Positions 11,225-20,627 of a stretch of 64,000 nucleotides of DNA are shown piece by piece. This DNA comes from Termitomyces sp. T153 (Eukaryota > Basidiomycota > Agaricomycetes > Agaricales > Lyophyllaceae): the NCBI GenBank assembly GCA_018296165.2, contig JACKQL020000068.1, forward strand, positions 124,001 to 188,000, given 5' to 3'. Below the pieces are notes generated by a model. The model was not told the DNA's origin and searched no databases. It was given only the letters and a program-made list of their open reading frames with translations. Both the position numbers and the translations under genes were made by a program. Each line of letters begins with the position of its first letter. The first letter of the stretch is position 1.

Positions 11225-12270
11225 GGTGCACAACAAGCCTAGTATTCCATTGCTACAGCAGGAATGCAATGACCTCAATTTGCATGCTGAAAACACGCAT
11301 GTATTATCCCTTGCTGGAATCATGCAGCCCAAAGAACAGCTTCTTTTCCTGACAGATCTTGCACCCTTCTCCTTGACTGCACCCACAGCAGCGTTCCTCT
11401 CATACACATTTGCTTTGGTTGATCATAACACCCTTGCCTCAGCTTACACCTTTCAAAACTCCTTGGCGACTGTAACCAACATTCTCAACCACCACGCTGA
11501 CAAGGGCAATCATTTGAATGCCTCTCCACATATAATCATTCCAATGGGCTCCTGCACCTCCTATGTCAGTGCTCTTTTCCCTCCAGAGATCCCCACCACC
11601 CTTGCAACCCTTCTCCTCACTAGAATCCTTATTGACACTAACAGTCTTAAACCTGGTGGTAAAGCTCTTAATATAGATCATACAGCAATGGCCTTTCTTG
11701 CACCCCATAGTACTCTTGCATCCCAACTCTTCCTCACATCCATCAGCTCCCCATGTGCCAATGCCTTCACACAACTGGAGGTCCTGTACAACACAACCAC
11801 CATCAAGGATCTTACACACAGATTGAACAATTCTGAAAGGGAGCATTGATCATCTCTCTGTGTGAGACCACCTTAGGTGCAACTACAAAGAGTATGTGCT
11901 CAATGTTCCAGGTGCCAGATCTATTCCTGTCAGGCTCATGCCTGTGCCAGTACATCTTGGGGAGTGAAAACTACAGGATGCAGTGGGTGTGTGGATGGAA
12001 GAACACAAGCTACAGGTACTGGGGGTGTTGACATTGTTATATGATGGGAGCAAAGGGAAGAAGAAATTCAAACACGAGATGGCATGGGTAGTTTATGATG
12101 GGAGAAAGAAGGATAAAGAGGTTCAGATACTTCTTGATGTGCTGGCACTTGCAAAGAAGTTGTTCAAGGGCCTAGAATGGAGTGAGGAGCTCAAGGTTAA
12201 GCTGAAGAAGATGAAGATGTACAATATGGAGAAGGGTGGGAGGCTGCCTGATGGTGCACAATCACAATAA
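11225..12270 (+). pseudogene. PPX1: Exopolyphosphatase (PPX1-like, DHH superfamily) relic
   Basis: A 200-codon frame (11223-11849) contains LSLAGIMQPKEQLLFLTDLA, FALVDHN and ILNHHADKGNHLNASP, followed by GSCTSYVSALFP and LLTRILIDT. This matches the N-terminal half of fungal cytosolic exopolyphosphatase: an early Asp motif, the DHH motif, GSC(A/T)S and ILIDT. The family's DHH reads NHH here, a change expected from C-to-T decay on the complementary strand. The C-terminal half is in other frames: CNYKEYVLNVPGARSIPV (about 11876-11930), KHEMAWVVYD (about 12073) and a basic end with RLPDGAQS to about 12270. The enzyme removes phosphate from polyphosphate. The N-terminal Asp loop is missing, the frame is broken and the metal site altered, so it is a pseudogene. 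There are no introns I can place; it could be a retro-copy or a duplicated fragment. Confidence 0.65.
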
Positions 12271-12515
12271 CATTGAATTGATTTTTTCCCTAGCATCCTT
12301 CAACAAGGCTCCCAGTGGCCTTCAAGTTCATTTTACTGGAAGAGTAGGAAGGATCATTAGCAGCCTGCTCATTTGCTCATGGGCTCACATGATACTTGGA
12401 ATAAAAAGGCCTTTTGGCCCACAAAAATGGCACTTAGTTGAAAAGTGCCTATAAATCGAATCAAGATTGACAAAGGTGTTTTGAATTCCCCTTGTATTAA
12501 GAATTTGCAAGTTTA
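12271..12515. other. Spacer between two host-gene relics
   Basis: CpG-poor sequence with no frame or repeat I recognise. It separates the 3' ends of the convergent PPX1-like (plus) and INO1-like (minus) relics. Confidence 0.4.
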
Positions 12516-12740
12516 TCAGATACAAGTCTCAAGAAGCAGGTCACTCTTAGTCTCAACACCAATGTAGGCCCTGAGGAAGCTCTTGAGCACATTGCATTGC
12601 CTGCTGAGGCTGTTCACAACCTCAGTACCAGGCTTGATAAGAGGAGCCTTGAGCATGTATGAGAGGAGGGTTACACAGAGTAGAGAGGGTTGTGGTAGCC
12701 AAGCCATCAGCAGGAAGGAGCTCCATGAGCATGGTCAGAT

Positions 12741-12755
12741 CCAGATTGAGGGATG
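12741..12755. repeat. Target-site duplication of SINE-like element 1 (left)
   Basis: CCAGATTGAGGGATG, repeated exactly at 13751-13765. It lies within the INO1-like coding sequence, whose frame resumes on the other side of the insertion. Confidence 0.8.
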
Positions 12756-13750
12756 ATGATGATGATTCTTTTTATTTACTTCAAGACTTAATTTATACAT
12801 GAACATTGTGTTCTAGGTCCCACAGTTTGAAGGGAGTGGTAATTACAGACACATCTAATAGGTACTCTGGCCTGACACCTTTTCAAGTGTGCCAGTTATG
12901 CCTTATAGCCACTTTACTATGATTTGATCCTTCAGAGTTCATACTACTTCCCACTTGTAAATCCCTCCCCATGTGCCACTAACATGCCATCCCAATTCAT
13001 AAACTCAGCTACACTTAGCATAGCTTAGTTGGAGTTGATTGGTGTAGGACTTAATAGCCTGATTGGCAAGCTCATGCCTTCCTCTCGTCAACCCACAACC
13101 AAGGGTAGTCACGACTCTACCCCTCACCACACCCAGATGCTACTTTTGGAAGGTCAATCCTGAGATTCAGAACCTGTGACAGAATGAGCTGGCCAGGGGC
13201 AAAGCTTACTAGTGGCAGTATGCCATGCCATATTAAGTTAGGCACCCAAACACTTTCTTCAGCTTGCCAATGACTTCAACAGCCATGCTGACCCATCCAA
13301 TGGACCACACATATGTCAGCAGCCTGATCAACTTATATTGGCATCCTATCCTCATGCCTACTTGTACCATGACCCACTTGGTCAGCAAGGTTCCTTCCCA
13401 ACACTTGGTCCAGACCCTCTCTCAAATCCATCACATTGAGGAACCCTCTCTTTTTCTGATTGGACACAAGCATGGTGGTCACCTAACCTCATCATGTCAC
13501 GTGCTGATTGGTCTGTTCCAAATTGGCCTGACCCACAAAGCCTACCTAGTCAACACATGCAAGCAGTGGCTTCCAGTAGTGTTGAATAAGCCAGGTGCAG
13601 TGTCTAAATTGTTTTCTGCCAAAGGCCACAGTGCATACTATGTCCATTTCAGCTGAGAGTTGAATCTCTGACCTCCAGGTTAGGCACTTGCCACTTGGGA
13701 TCACATGATCCCTAAGGACACAATGGTGCCAGCTGAGCCACCATGCCATT
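12756..13750 (-). mobile_element. SINE-like retroposon 1 (long, tRNA-like head, ATC-repeat tail)
   Basis: The insertion is bounded by a perfect 15-base target duplication, CCAGATTGAGGGATG, at 12741-12755 and 13751-13765. On the minus strand the head carries an A-box-like TGGCTCAGCTGG (13740-13729) and, about 70 bases on, a B-box-like AGATTCAACTC (13668-13657). The tail is a short ATC repeat (12756-12766). It is homologous to the element at 23651-24365 but longer and nearly free of CpG. At about 1 kb it is long for a SINE. The coding frames in it look accidental. Confidence 0.7.
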
Positions 13751-14110
13751 CCAGATTGAGGGATGCAGCAAGCAAGGAGTCCTCACACTCATTGAAGGTG
13801 TTAGTATTTTACTCCAGCATCTTGGAGTTGTACTTGTCAACTGTGCACTTGGGTTCTCCAATGGGTGGACATACTTGATGCTCACCCTTGCCCTCCTCAA
13901 TTGCATCAGGAGCTTTCAACAAGAGGCAGTTGGCATTGACCATGTTGTTGATGACAAAACATTTAGAGATCTCCTTAGAATGGAACTGGCACTTTGTGTT
14001 CATCATTGTTGCTGAGATGGCTGTACAATGCAATGGAGAGGTTTGATGCTGGCATTGACAAGTTCAAAGCAGACAACTGGCTTGACCATGTCAGACTGCC
14101 AACACTGAGC

Positions 14111-14985
14111 ACTACAATGATATCATCCCTGGCATCCACAATGCCACTGACAACTGTTGTAGATCCAGCCAACCCTCATAGCTATCTTGTTGGCTACATC
14201 CTTCTTATCTGCCTCATGCACTACAGGCATGCCCTGCCCACCAGATTCCAAGTTGGACTGCATGATGAGAGAAGTGCTCAGAGTAAGGAAGAAACTGGCC
14301 AGGATTTACCAAGGCTCGAGGCAAATAAATATAATCTAGAGTTAGGGAGCCAAATGATCACAAATGCACATTCTTTCTCATAATTCCATCACAATGCCAA
14401 TCTTTCAGCTCAAATACACCAGCACAGAGCTGACCATAATTTCAAGATCCTGTATAATAACATTTGCCTAGGGTCCACTATTTCCATCCATCTGTCACAG
14501 GTCAGTGTTGAGATTTTTCTTTGACTACACAGAATTAACAAGCTTCAGGCATGCAAGTCTCTGTCTTGTGTCATCAAACTGGAGTGCAACAACAACCAAC
14601 CAATCCTCAACCAGACACAGGAACTCATTGTTGTTGACAAACCCCCCTTGACAATGCTGTCCAACCAATCAAGCATCAACCAGACATCCACAATGATGCC
14701 ATTCCAGATAGTTGCACTGTGCTTGGGCTGCACAAAATCTTGATCTGCTTATTACTGACTGTACAGCATTCTGCACACTGTTCATGGCTGGCAGATTTGA
14801 ATTTGAGAGGGTTGTAGATCAGATTGATTTTGGTGATTTTCCTTGTAAGTTGATGCCCTGTCTGTCCTGCTGATTTAGCCCTCATTTTTCTTGACTTCAG
14901 CTGTTGTTCATCTGTTTCTTGGAGTTTCTTAGAAGTCTATAATTTTGTACACTATGTTACCAACTCAGTATGTATACATATTCAG
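14111..14985. other. CpG-poor degenerate sequence, origin not recognised
   Basis: Minus-strand frames of 60-70 codons exist (for example 14676-14885 and 14545-14733) but are short, overlapping and not recognisable. The sequence may hold the decayed N-terminal half of the INO1-like gene or another captured segment. I see no repeat ends or target duplication in it. Confidence 0.3.
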
Positions 14986-14989
14986 TGTC

Positions 14990-15418
14990 TTGATGAGTGA
15001 ATTGATGGTTGCATGCTGAGCAACATGACATGTCTTTCTATAGATTGTTTCTGTAGAATATTATAATATTTTTTATTGTGTGTTTCTTGAGAAGTATTGT
15101 AAGTTATGCTGACATGTGTTTCTTGAGATGCAGCACTAAGAACAGGACAAAGGTTTTTTGAGAAACATGTGCTGAAACATATCATGTGTTTCTCAAGAAA
15201 ATCATCAAGAACATTTTAAATATTTTGATTATTTTTCTTTGGATAAAACACAGAAAAATTTATCATTCTACAAAAGAAACATTAAGAGAATATTTGATAT
15301 ATTTACTGAAATTTTCTGACACAAAATTTAGCATGTTTCTTGAGAAAAAGGTGTCAGAAATTGAAAAACATATTTCTGACACCTTTTTCTCAGGAAACAC
15401 ACTACATTTCCTGAAGTG
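14990..15418. mobile_element. Half of a CACTT-type foldback MITE
   Basis: About 430 bases closely match one arm of the 877-base foldback element at 6669-7545, including the centre (TTGATGGTTGCATGCTGAGC) and the outer end ATTTCCTGAAGTG at 15418. Only one arm is present. The outer end abuts a few bases of LTR-B-like sequence and the Plavaka transposase remnant. Confidence 0.7.
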
Positions 15419-15434
15419 CTCCCATTACTTGCAT

Positions 15435-16440
15435 AGTTCATCAAAAAAGTCCTTCAAAGCATGGAACTGCATTCTTATCAAGCGAGCCTTGGATAGATAC
15501 TAGAAAAATATGTAATGGCATACCTGCAATAAATCCTCAAAATCCCAAGCAGCAAAACTATGCATTTCAGAAATGTTGTTGTGAAACTTTCATATAGTCA
15601 ATAGACCAAAAGGTGCTATTTTACAATAGCTAATATAAAATCAAAATAGAATCAGATTATGATGAGCAGAGTTCTTACTGCAGATCCAATTTGGCAACAG
15701 AATCACAGCCATATGTATGCAACATCTGAACAATATGTGTAAAAACTTGCTTCCAAACACTAAGTTCAGACTCATGCATAAGGAACAAATATATCCAAGT
15801 AATTTTCTTTATTTGGCAAAAGCAGCTGTGAAAATGCATTCTGAGCAGATATAGTAAGTATCATTGGTATAAGACTTGGTCAATTCCTAACCTCAATTGG
15901 CACAAGAGATTCACCAAGAATGCCATCAATTGCTTTGCTTGTTGCAGCATATCTTCTTGAGAAGATATATTTTCTTGCTTTCAGGATTTGACCTTTATGT
16001 GCTTCACTATCTGTCCAGAAATTTTGTGATCAAATAATATCATGAAGCTTTGTGCCAACACACATGACTTGAGATTGGCACACTGCACAAAAGTAAGACC
16101 CCATTTGCTTGATACCAACCAACAGTGCTCTTGAGAAAAATTGCTTTACAAACTTAAAGAAGAAACAAGTCTAATACAACATACCTTTCTGGATCATCTG
16201 CAGAATTGTAAAAGGAACAAGGATACAGTCTTTGATGAATACCATCACTACACATTAAGACAATACCATGCTTGTAAATATGTCTGAATTCATCTGTGAG
16301 GACAACTTTCTGAGCTGAATGCATCAACTCTCTTTTGAGGTGCATCAAAATAGACTTGGGAGCAGTAGTGTTAAACAGCTCTTTGTAATGATCTTGAATC
16401 AAGTCAGGAAGATACAGAGCCAAAAACAATGAGGCATGAT
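15435..16440 (-). pseudogene. Plavaka-type DNA transposase remnant (left copy)
   Basis: The minus strand encodes LPDLIQDHYKELF, then LKRELMHSAQKVVLTDEF, HIYKHGIVLMCSDGIHQRLYP and a DDPER segment (16154-16429). The further part is best read in the other arm at 60752-61207. The order (helical lead, DGI-RRL-type core, Cys-rich insert, PDLMHE-VW-type helix) fits Plavaka transposases, DDE enzymes common in agaricomycete genomes. Stops, frameshifts and a missing N-terminus make it inactive. The part found in the other arm at 57354-57590 is deleted here. Confidence 0.6.
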
Positions 16441-16837
16441 CAAATAATAGAAATCAAAACATACCAATGGAAAGTATGCAATCAATGGAAGGTAACTGTG
16501 ATAACCACTCCACCATCAATGTATTAATATTCTCCTTCCTCAATAGCTTAGATACCTCATCCTGAACCACACATCCATCATGTCTCACAGGACAAAACAA
16601 GCATGAGTTCATTGTCAGTGTATCAGACTGTCCCAGTAGCCATTGCTATATATTGAGATGATTGTACACAGATTCATAGAGGTAGATGAGTTACCTGTTG
16701 CCAATGCCAGCCAAAGTTTCTCTACATAGATGTATGTAGGAGGTAACCAAAGAATGTAACCACCTTTCACCAACTGAAGGACAAAATCTTCCCACAAAAG
16801 GAGCATCTGAGGCGATCTGGGAACAAAGAATGTTGAT

Positions 16838-16938
16838 ATAGTGATGGTGAAGTGGTTATTATGCTTGCCTTCCATTCCATTGAAGCTATTTCCTTGTAGC
16901 TGAAGTAAGTGGCAGGAATTTGATTTTCCTTCAGTGTA
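16838..16938 (+). repeat. tRNA-Gly(UCC)-derived unit 1 (degenerate)
   Basis: It aligns over its full 100 bases with the well-formed tRNA at 50851-50950: the A-box TGGTGAAGTGG, CTTGCCTTCCA with intron, then TTCAGTGTA. It has C-to-T changes in the acceptor, the variable region and the T arm (GGAATTTGATTTTCC). The following 45 bases (AAGTAGCGCAAAGTGG...) also match the sequence after 50950, so the repeated unit is longer than the tRNA. Confidence 0.7.
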
Positions 16939-17089
16939 CAAGTAGCGCAAAGTGGTTGCAATCATTAATTTTTGTTTCAAACCACCTTTTTCCTGATCAG
17001 GGGTAACAAAATCTCAATGAAAAATCAAGAGATATCACCATCTCCGCACATGAGGCGCATCCGAGGAGATCCGGGAACAAAGAATGTTG

Positions 17090-17160
17090 ACACAGTGATA
17101 AGTCATTATCATGCTTGCAGTTCAGCAAGCGGCAGGAGTTTGATACCCCTTCACTGTGTC
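17090..17160 (+). repeat. tRNA-Gly-derived unit 2 (intronless, degenerate)
   Basis: A 70-base unit with an 8-bp acceptor-like pairing (ACACAGTG with CACTGTGT), TTATCATGCTTGC and GCAAGCGGCAGG. The anticodon loop is reduced to six bases, with no intron. It is preceded by a copy of the sequence before unit 1 (GGGAACAAAGAATGTTGA), so the two arose by duplication of a larger block. Confidence 0.5.
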
Positions 17161-17314
17161 AACATCCTTTTGTCAATCATTTTGATATGTCTACTAATTA
17201 CGATATGATGTAGCATATAGCATTGTATGACACACTGATGGTGAAACGGTGCAAGAGTTGATTTTTGATTTATAATTATTGATTGCCTTGATAAATCTAA
17301 AAATTATGGAGAAG

Positions 17315-17415
17315 ACATTGATGGTGAAGCTGAAGTTGTGTTCAGGCTTGCCTTCCATTTGGGTGTAAACGAAAATCCTGACCAAGCGGCAGGGGCCCGA
17401 TTCCCTTTCAGTGTA
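17315..17415 (+). repeat. tRNA-Gly-derived unit 3 (degenerate D arm and T loop)
   Basis: It starts ACATTGATGGTGAAG, carries CTTGCCTTCCATTT with intron-like insert, and ends CAAGCGGCAGGGGCCCGATT plus TTCAGTGTA. The T loop TTCGATT is changed to CCCGATT, and the D arm has an insertion. Its 3' half continues directly into sequence shared with the right arm after 52096. Confidence 0.6.
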
Positions 17416-17495
17416 TTGACATGGTGATAAACTCATTTTCTCAATCGTTTTGATATCTACAGATCATGATAGATAGCATATAGTTATTGTATAAC

Positions 17496-17588
17496 ACACT
17501 GATGTCAAAATGGTGATCATGCTTGTCTGCGGGAGTACGGATGCATTGTAAATCAGCAAGCAGTAGGGGTTAAATTCTCCTTCATTCT
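17496..17588 (+). repeat. tRNA-Gly-derived unit 4 (degenerate)
   Basis: Starts ACACTGATG, has GATCATGCTTGTC, and ends CAGCAAGCAGTAGGGGTTAA with CTCCTTCATTC. The anticodon arm and T loop deviate. A less clear fifth unit follows near 17745-17847 (GGTTCAATTCTCCTTCAG). Confidence 0.45.
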
Positions 17589-18551
17589 TTTTGAATACGG
17601 AATCTGAAAATACAGGGGTATATACCTCGTACCAAGGTGCCTGGGTAATAACCATAGACATCCAATTGTCCAATGTATAGCGCCTGCCTCCACATCGACA
17701 TCCCGAACCTTAAATCCAATTACTGTTGAACACCCTCTTTCTATACTCAGTGAATCCGTAAGAACTCGCAAGTTTGCCTTCTACTAGAGGGAGTACTTAC
17801 GACTACACGCAGCAAGCCGCATGGGTTCAATTCTCCTTCAGTTATCCTTCATGTTGGTATGGATCCTTTTTCGATCTCAATGAACAAATCGATCTGTGGG
17901 TATATTCATCTATCCTTGAAAGACCCCTTAACGATGATATCCAAAGTGCCCTTCCGAGTACCGTGGTTTTCCCCTTTTTCTCTTCTTTGGACGTTGCGTT
18001 ATACTTATACTTACTCATACTTATAGTAGTAACGTGACTGAGCTACCCTAGGTCCGAATACCCCACTTCTCTCGGTTTTTTTTTTGAATTTTACCCCCCT
18101 CCCCCCCTATGTATGCATATGTCGTATTGCAGTCTGCGGCGATAAGTCCGATGGGATTTACAATCTCCACGGTCGAAAACATCCATCTATCATATACAAA
18201 TAATTTGCTTATTGTATCTCTGGATTTATGTACTACTATATTCGTACAAAATGGTAAATATTAAGCAGCCAATTGCAAGCATATGATATCTGCTGAATGA
18301 TTTCGTTGTGTATATACGTTTTGCTCTGGATATGTCAACTAATAATTGTTAACTCAGTGATTCTTGTTCTTAGATAGAGCGGAATACACGTTGTGATATG
18401 GCTACTCGTGGGTTTATTGTGTGTGCGTTCTTTACTTTGTAGAAAGAACAGTAATAAGGGCGCTAACGCCAACATCAACATTAACATTCATGATAGCCTC
18501 GACAGCGGTTTAAAACAAAATTTAATGATTGTAACCACTTTGCGCTACTTA
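17589..18551. other. Arm interior without a recognised gene
   Basis: CpG-retaining sequence with a T tract followed by C tracts (18079-18108) and AT-rich stretches. Short frames (for example 17774-18037) have counterparts in the other arm but no recognisable domain. Conservation between arms is expected from the recent duplication and is not evidence of coding. Confidence 0.4.
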
Positions 18552-18710
18552 TACACTGAAGGGAAATCGAACCCCTGCCGCTTGCTTCAGACAGATGCAA
18601 TAGCTTCTATGCAATGGAAGGCAAGCAGAACCCCTGCCGCTTGCTTCAGACAGATGCAATAGCTTCTATGCAATGGAAGGCAAGCATGATAACCGCTTCA
18701 CCATCAGTGT
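18552..18710 (-). pseudogene. tRNA-Gly(UCC) locus broken by a 59-base tandem duplication
   Basis: This is the left-arm counterpart of the tRNA at 50851-50950. The minus strand begins ACACTGATGGTGAAGCGG and ends CCTTCAGTGTA. The 59 bases covering the anticodon arm, intron, variable region and half of the T arm are duplicated in tandem, giving 159 instead of 100 bases. The 5' repeat ends mid T loop, so a normal cloverleaf cannot form across the whole locus. The second T arm also has one changed base (GATTTCCC). Confidence 0.7.
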
Positions 18711-19872
18711 CGACTGCCTTATGCGTAAGCTTCTGTATTCCCGTAAACGTTATGACAAAAATGCTTTTGAGACAAACGAGGACCTCTCGAGTTCGTACAC
18801 TCAACAGGTGCACTTACCATGATAAGTTCCGGCGACCTGCTCTATCACCCACCCTATCTATACTTATCGACAACAAAAAGCTTCATATCGTACGAGTATC
18901 TCCTTTCTTTCATATCTGTTCATGTCACTGGAAGCGCTTTGCCTCACTTTGTCTTCTGCCCAGACTGAGCACGCGTGGATACTACTTAGACAGCTGATAG
19001 TAAGGCCTCTCGTGACGATCTGACTATGGAAAACCCCGAACTATAAAGACTCTATCAATCACAAACAAGCACTCCTCCGTCCATCTTTGCCCAGAACCTA
19101 GGGATGTACAGGGTGAGGCCGTGAGCTACCAGTAGCGTCTTGACGCCCAGTAATCTTGAGGCCCTGCCCAGTGTGCAAATAGGTAGTCGAGTTGTGTGTT
19201 CCAGTGAAGATACGATTGTGTAATACTTGTGATATGGATCATGATAGATGCCTTAGGGCTGGTCAGTGGTCAGGTGGTTCCGATGAGGCTCGTCAGCCAC
19301 GGCTTCTGCAGGGATGACCAAAGACAAAAGAAGGAACACAGGAGATCAGTTGGACAATGGTCTTTCTGAAGAACAACGTATGAATCTGAGAGCAGAAACG
19401 AGAACTAATCTTCGGGATACGAAAAGGCTGCCTCAAGGAAAACAGGTTTTATCCTCAATGTTCGCGCGCACTGGCGTAGATTGTCGTGATTGACGCGCTG
19501 GCTACGGAAGGTTTGCATCAGTGATCAGAAGCCTCGGATTCAAAGCTCGGGGAGGTGTTGTACCGGTGTAATGATGCGCGGGGCAACGGTCTCCGGTCCG
19601 TATTTTTCGGAGTCACATCGCATTATGACATCAACGTTCCAACTGGCCAAGATCGCACACAGTTCGTACTAGCACTGCTGTATATTTCTGAACAGCGTGC
19701 TCCCGTATGGTATCTCACAGGGAGCGGTATGCTCGTGTGCCAACAGCACAGCTCCATTAGAGGAACCTGGAGCAATATTTGGACTGGCCACGGCGCGTGG
19801 GGCATCTTCTACCCACGAGGAGATGCTCTTCTTGTAACTTCTGGGATCACGTTGAATACGTATGCTGGAAGG
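18711..19872. other. Upstream region of the HsbA-type gene; no supported gene
   Basis: A 130-codon plus-strand frame (19555-19944) overlaps the promoter. A minus-strand frame that is open for 136 codons in the other arm (50127-50537) is stopped here by a TAA near 19253. I therefore do not call a gene. The tRNA-like locus lies at the far end. Confidence 0.45.
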
Positions 19873-19879
19873 TATAAGA
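19873..19879 (+). promoter_or_regulatory. TATA box of the left HsbA-type gene
   Basis: TATAAGA lies 58 bases before the ATG at 19931, leaving room for a leader of about 30 bases. The element is identical in the other arm. Confidence 0.5.
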
Positions 19880-19930
19880 GCTCTGAAATCCATCACCTTA
19901 ACAATCCTTCTATCACTCGAATATCTCAGC

Positions 19931-20627
19931 ATGCGTTTCTCTAGCCTTTTCGTCGTTTCTGCCTTTGCGTTTTCCGCTCTCGCTCTCCCTGCCGGCGATT
20001 TCTCGCCCCAAATTATCCTCTTGTCCGACAATGTCGAGGCTGCGACGACCGCTGCCAATGGCTTCACCGGGACAGTTGTTACACTCCAGGTATGTTTCAT
20101 GTGCTCATTCTATAGGTTTTTCATCAGCTGAGAACAATACAGCCTTTCCAAGATCGAGCACAAGCTCTGATTCAAGCAACAAAAAATGCCAAAAATGTAC
20201 TAGCTCAATACGTGAGTTTACCCATGCAAATCGGCATCCATCTCGTGCTGAACACCCTTTTGGCCGGAAATGTCAGCCTGTCACTGTCAAGTTCACTCTA
20301 ACGGAAAGCAGCGCTAATCTCGAAACTTCGAAAAAGTGGGTCAACAACTTCAGCCAACTGGTCACCGCCCTCGTTAACAAGAAGAATCTCTTCGAGAAGA
20401 TTGCTGGAGGAACTATGACCGTCCACAAAGATATCACCGACATCGCTCCCCTTGCCCTCGCAGTGGTAGAAGGTTTATTTGTCCGCACTCCGGTACGGTC
20501 GTTCTCCTTTTCCCCACCTTCCATATCTTGATCGAATCACTTTCAGGATGAGCACATAGCGTCCGCTAAAAAGCTCAGAGACCAGGCCATCGCCGATTTC
20601 ACGCGCCTTAGCATCGCGTTTCCTTAG
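19931..20627 (+). CDS. hsbA: HsbA-type small secreted hydrophobic-surface-binding protein (left copy, four exons)
   Basis: Exons are 19931-20089, 20143-20211, 20277-20492 and 20547-20627, giving about 174 residues. The introns (53, 65 and 54 bases) have GTATGT, GTGAGT and GTACGG donors and CAG acceptors. The protein starts with a signal peptide, MRFSSLFVVSAFAFSALA, and a likely cut before LPAGDF. The mature part is one helical domain: NVEAATTAANGFTG, RAQALIQATKNAKNV, WVNNFSQLVTALVNKKNLF, ITDIAPLALAVVEGLF and a final helix with KKLRDQAIADF. The Ala-rich amphipathic layout and length fit the hydrophobic surface binding protein A family, secreted proteins that coat hydrophobic surfaces. The start was chosen for the signal peptide; an in-frame upstream ATG (19862) precedes the TATA box. 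Codon use and CpG are normal, unlike the surrounding repeats. Intron choice is inferred, since no transcript evidence exists here. Confidence 0.75.

Larger units (their letters stand above)
12516..14110 (-). pseudogene. INO1: Myo-inositol-1-phosphate synthase (INO1-like) relic, split by a SINE-like element
   Basis: On the minus strand, from about 14110 downwards, frames give VNASIKPL, then YSHLSNNDEHKCQFHSKEIS (about 14040-13965), VCPPIGEPKCTVDKYNSKML (about 13870-13810) and NECEDSLLAASLNL (about 13795-13752). After the inserted element come LSYMLKAPLIKPG and VNSLSRQ (12660-12580), ending in a DLLLE segment. These match the C-terminal half of inositol-3-phosphate synthase (SYNHLGNND, FRSKEISKS, CEDSLLA, LSY-LKAPL-PG). 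The enzyme converts glucose-6-phosphate to inositol-3-phosphate using NAD. The NAD-binding N-terminal half is not recognisable, several stops and frameshifts occur, and CpG is depleted. Confidence 0.7.

Noticed and set aside
11439..11846. 135-codon minus-strand frame
   Set aside because: It lies antisense to the exopolyphosphatase relic, whose motifs are clear on the plus strand.
1..15000. C-to-T decay considered as repeat-induced point mutation
   Set aside because: Loss appears confined to CG, with TG and CA enriched, which fits methyl-CpG deamination. Classical RIP targets CA. A dinucleotide count would settle it.
17774..18037. 88-codon frame present in both arms (also 51471-51737)
   Set aside because: Conservation is expected from the recent duplication, the frame overlaps degenerate tRNA-like sequence, and no domain is seen.
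19555..19944. Plus-strand frame of 130 codons upstream of HsbA
   Set aside because: It overlaps the TATA box and the start of the HsbA-type gene in another frame, and nothing in it resembles a known protein.
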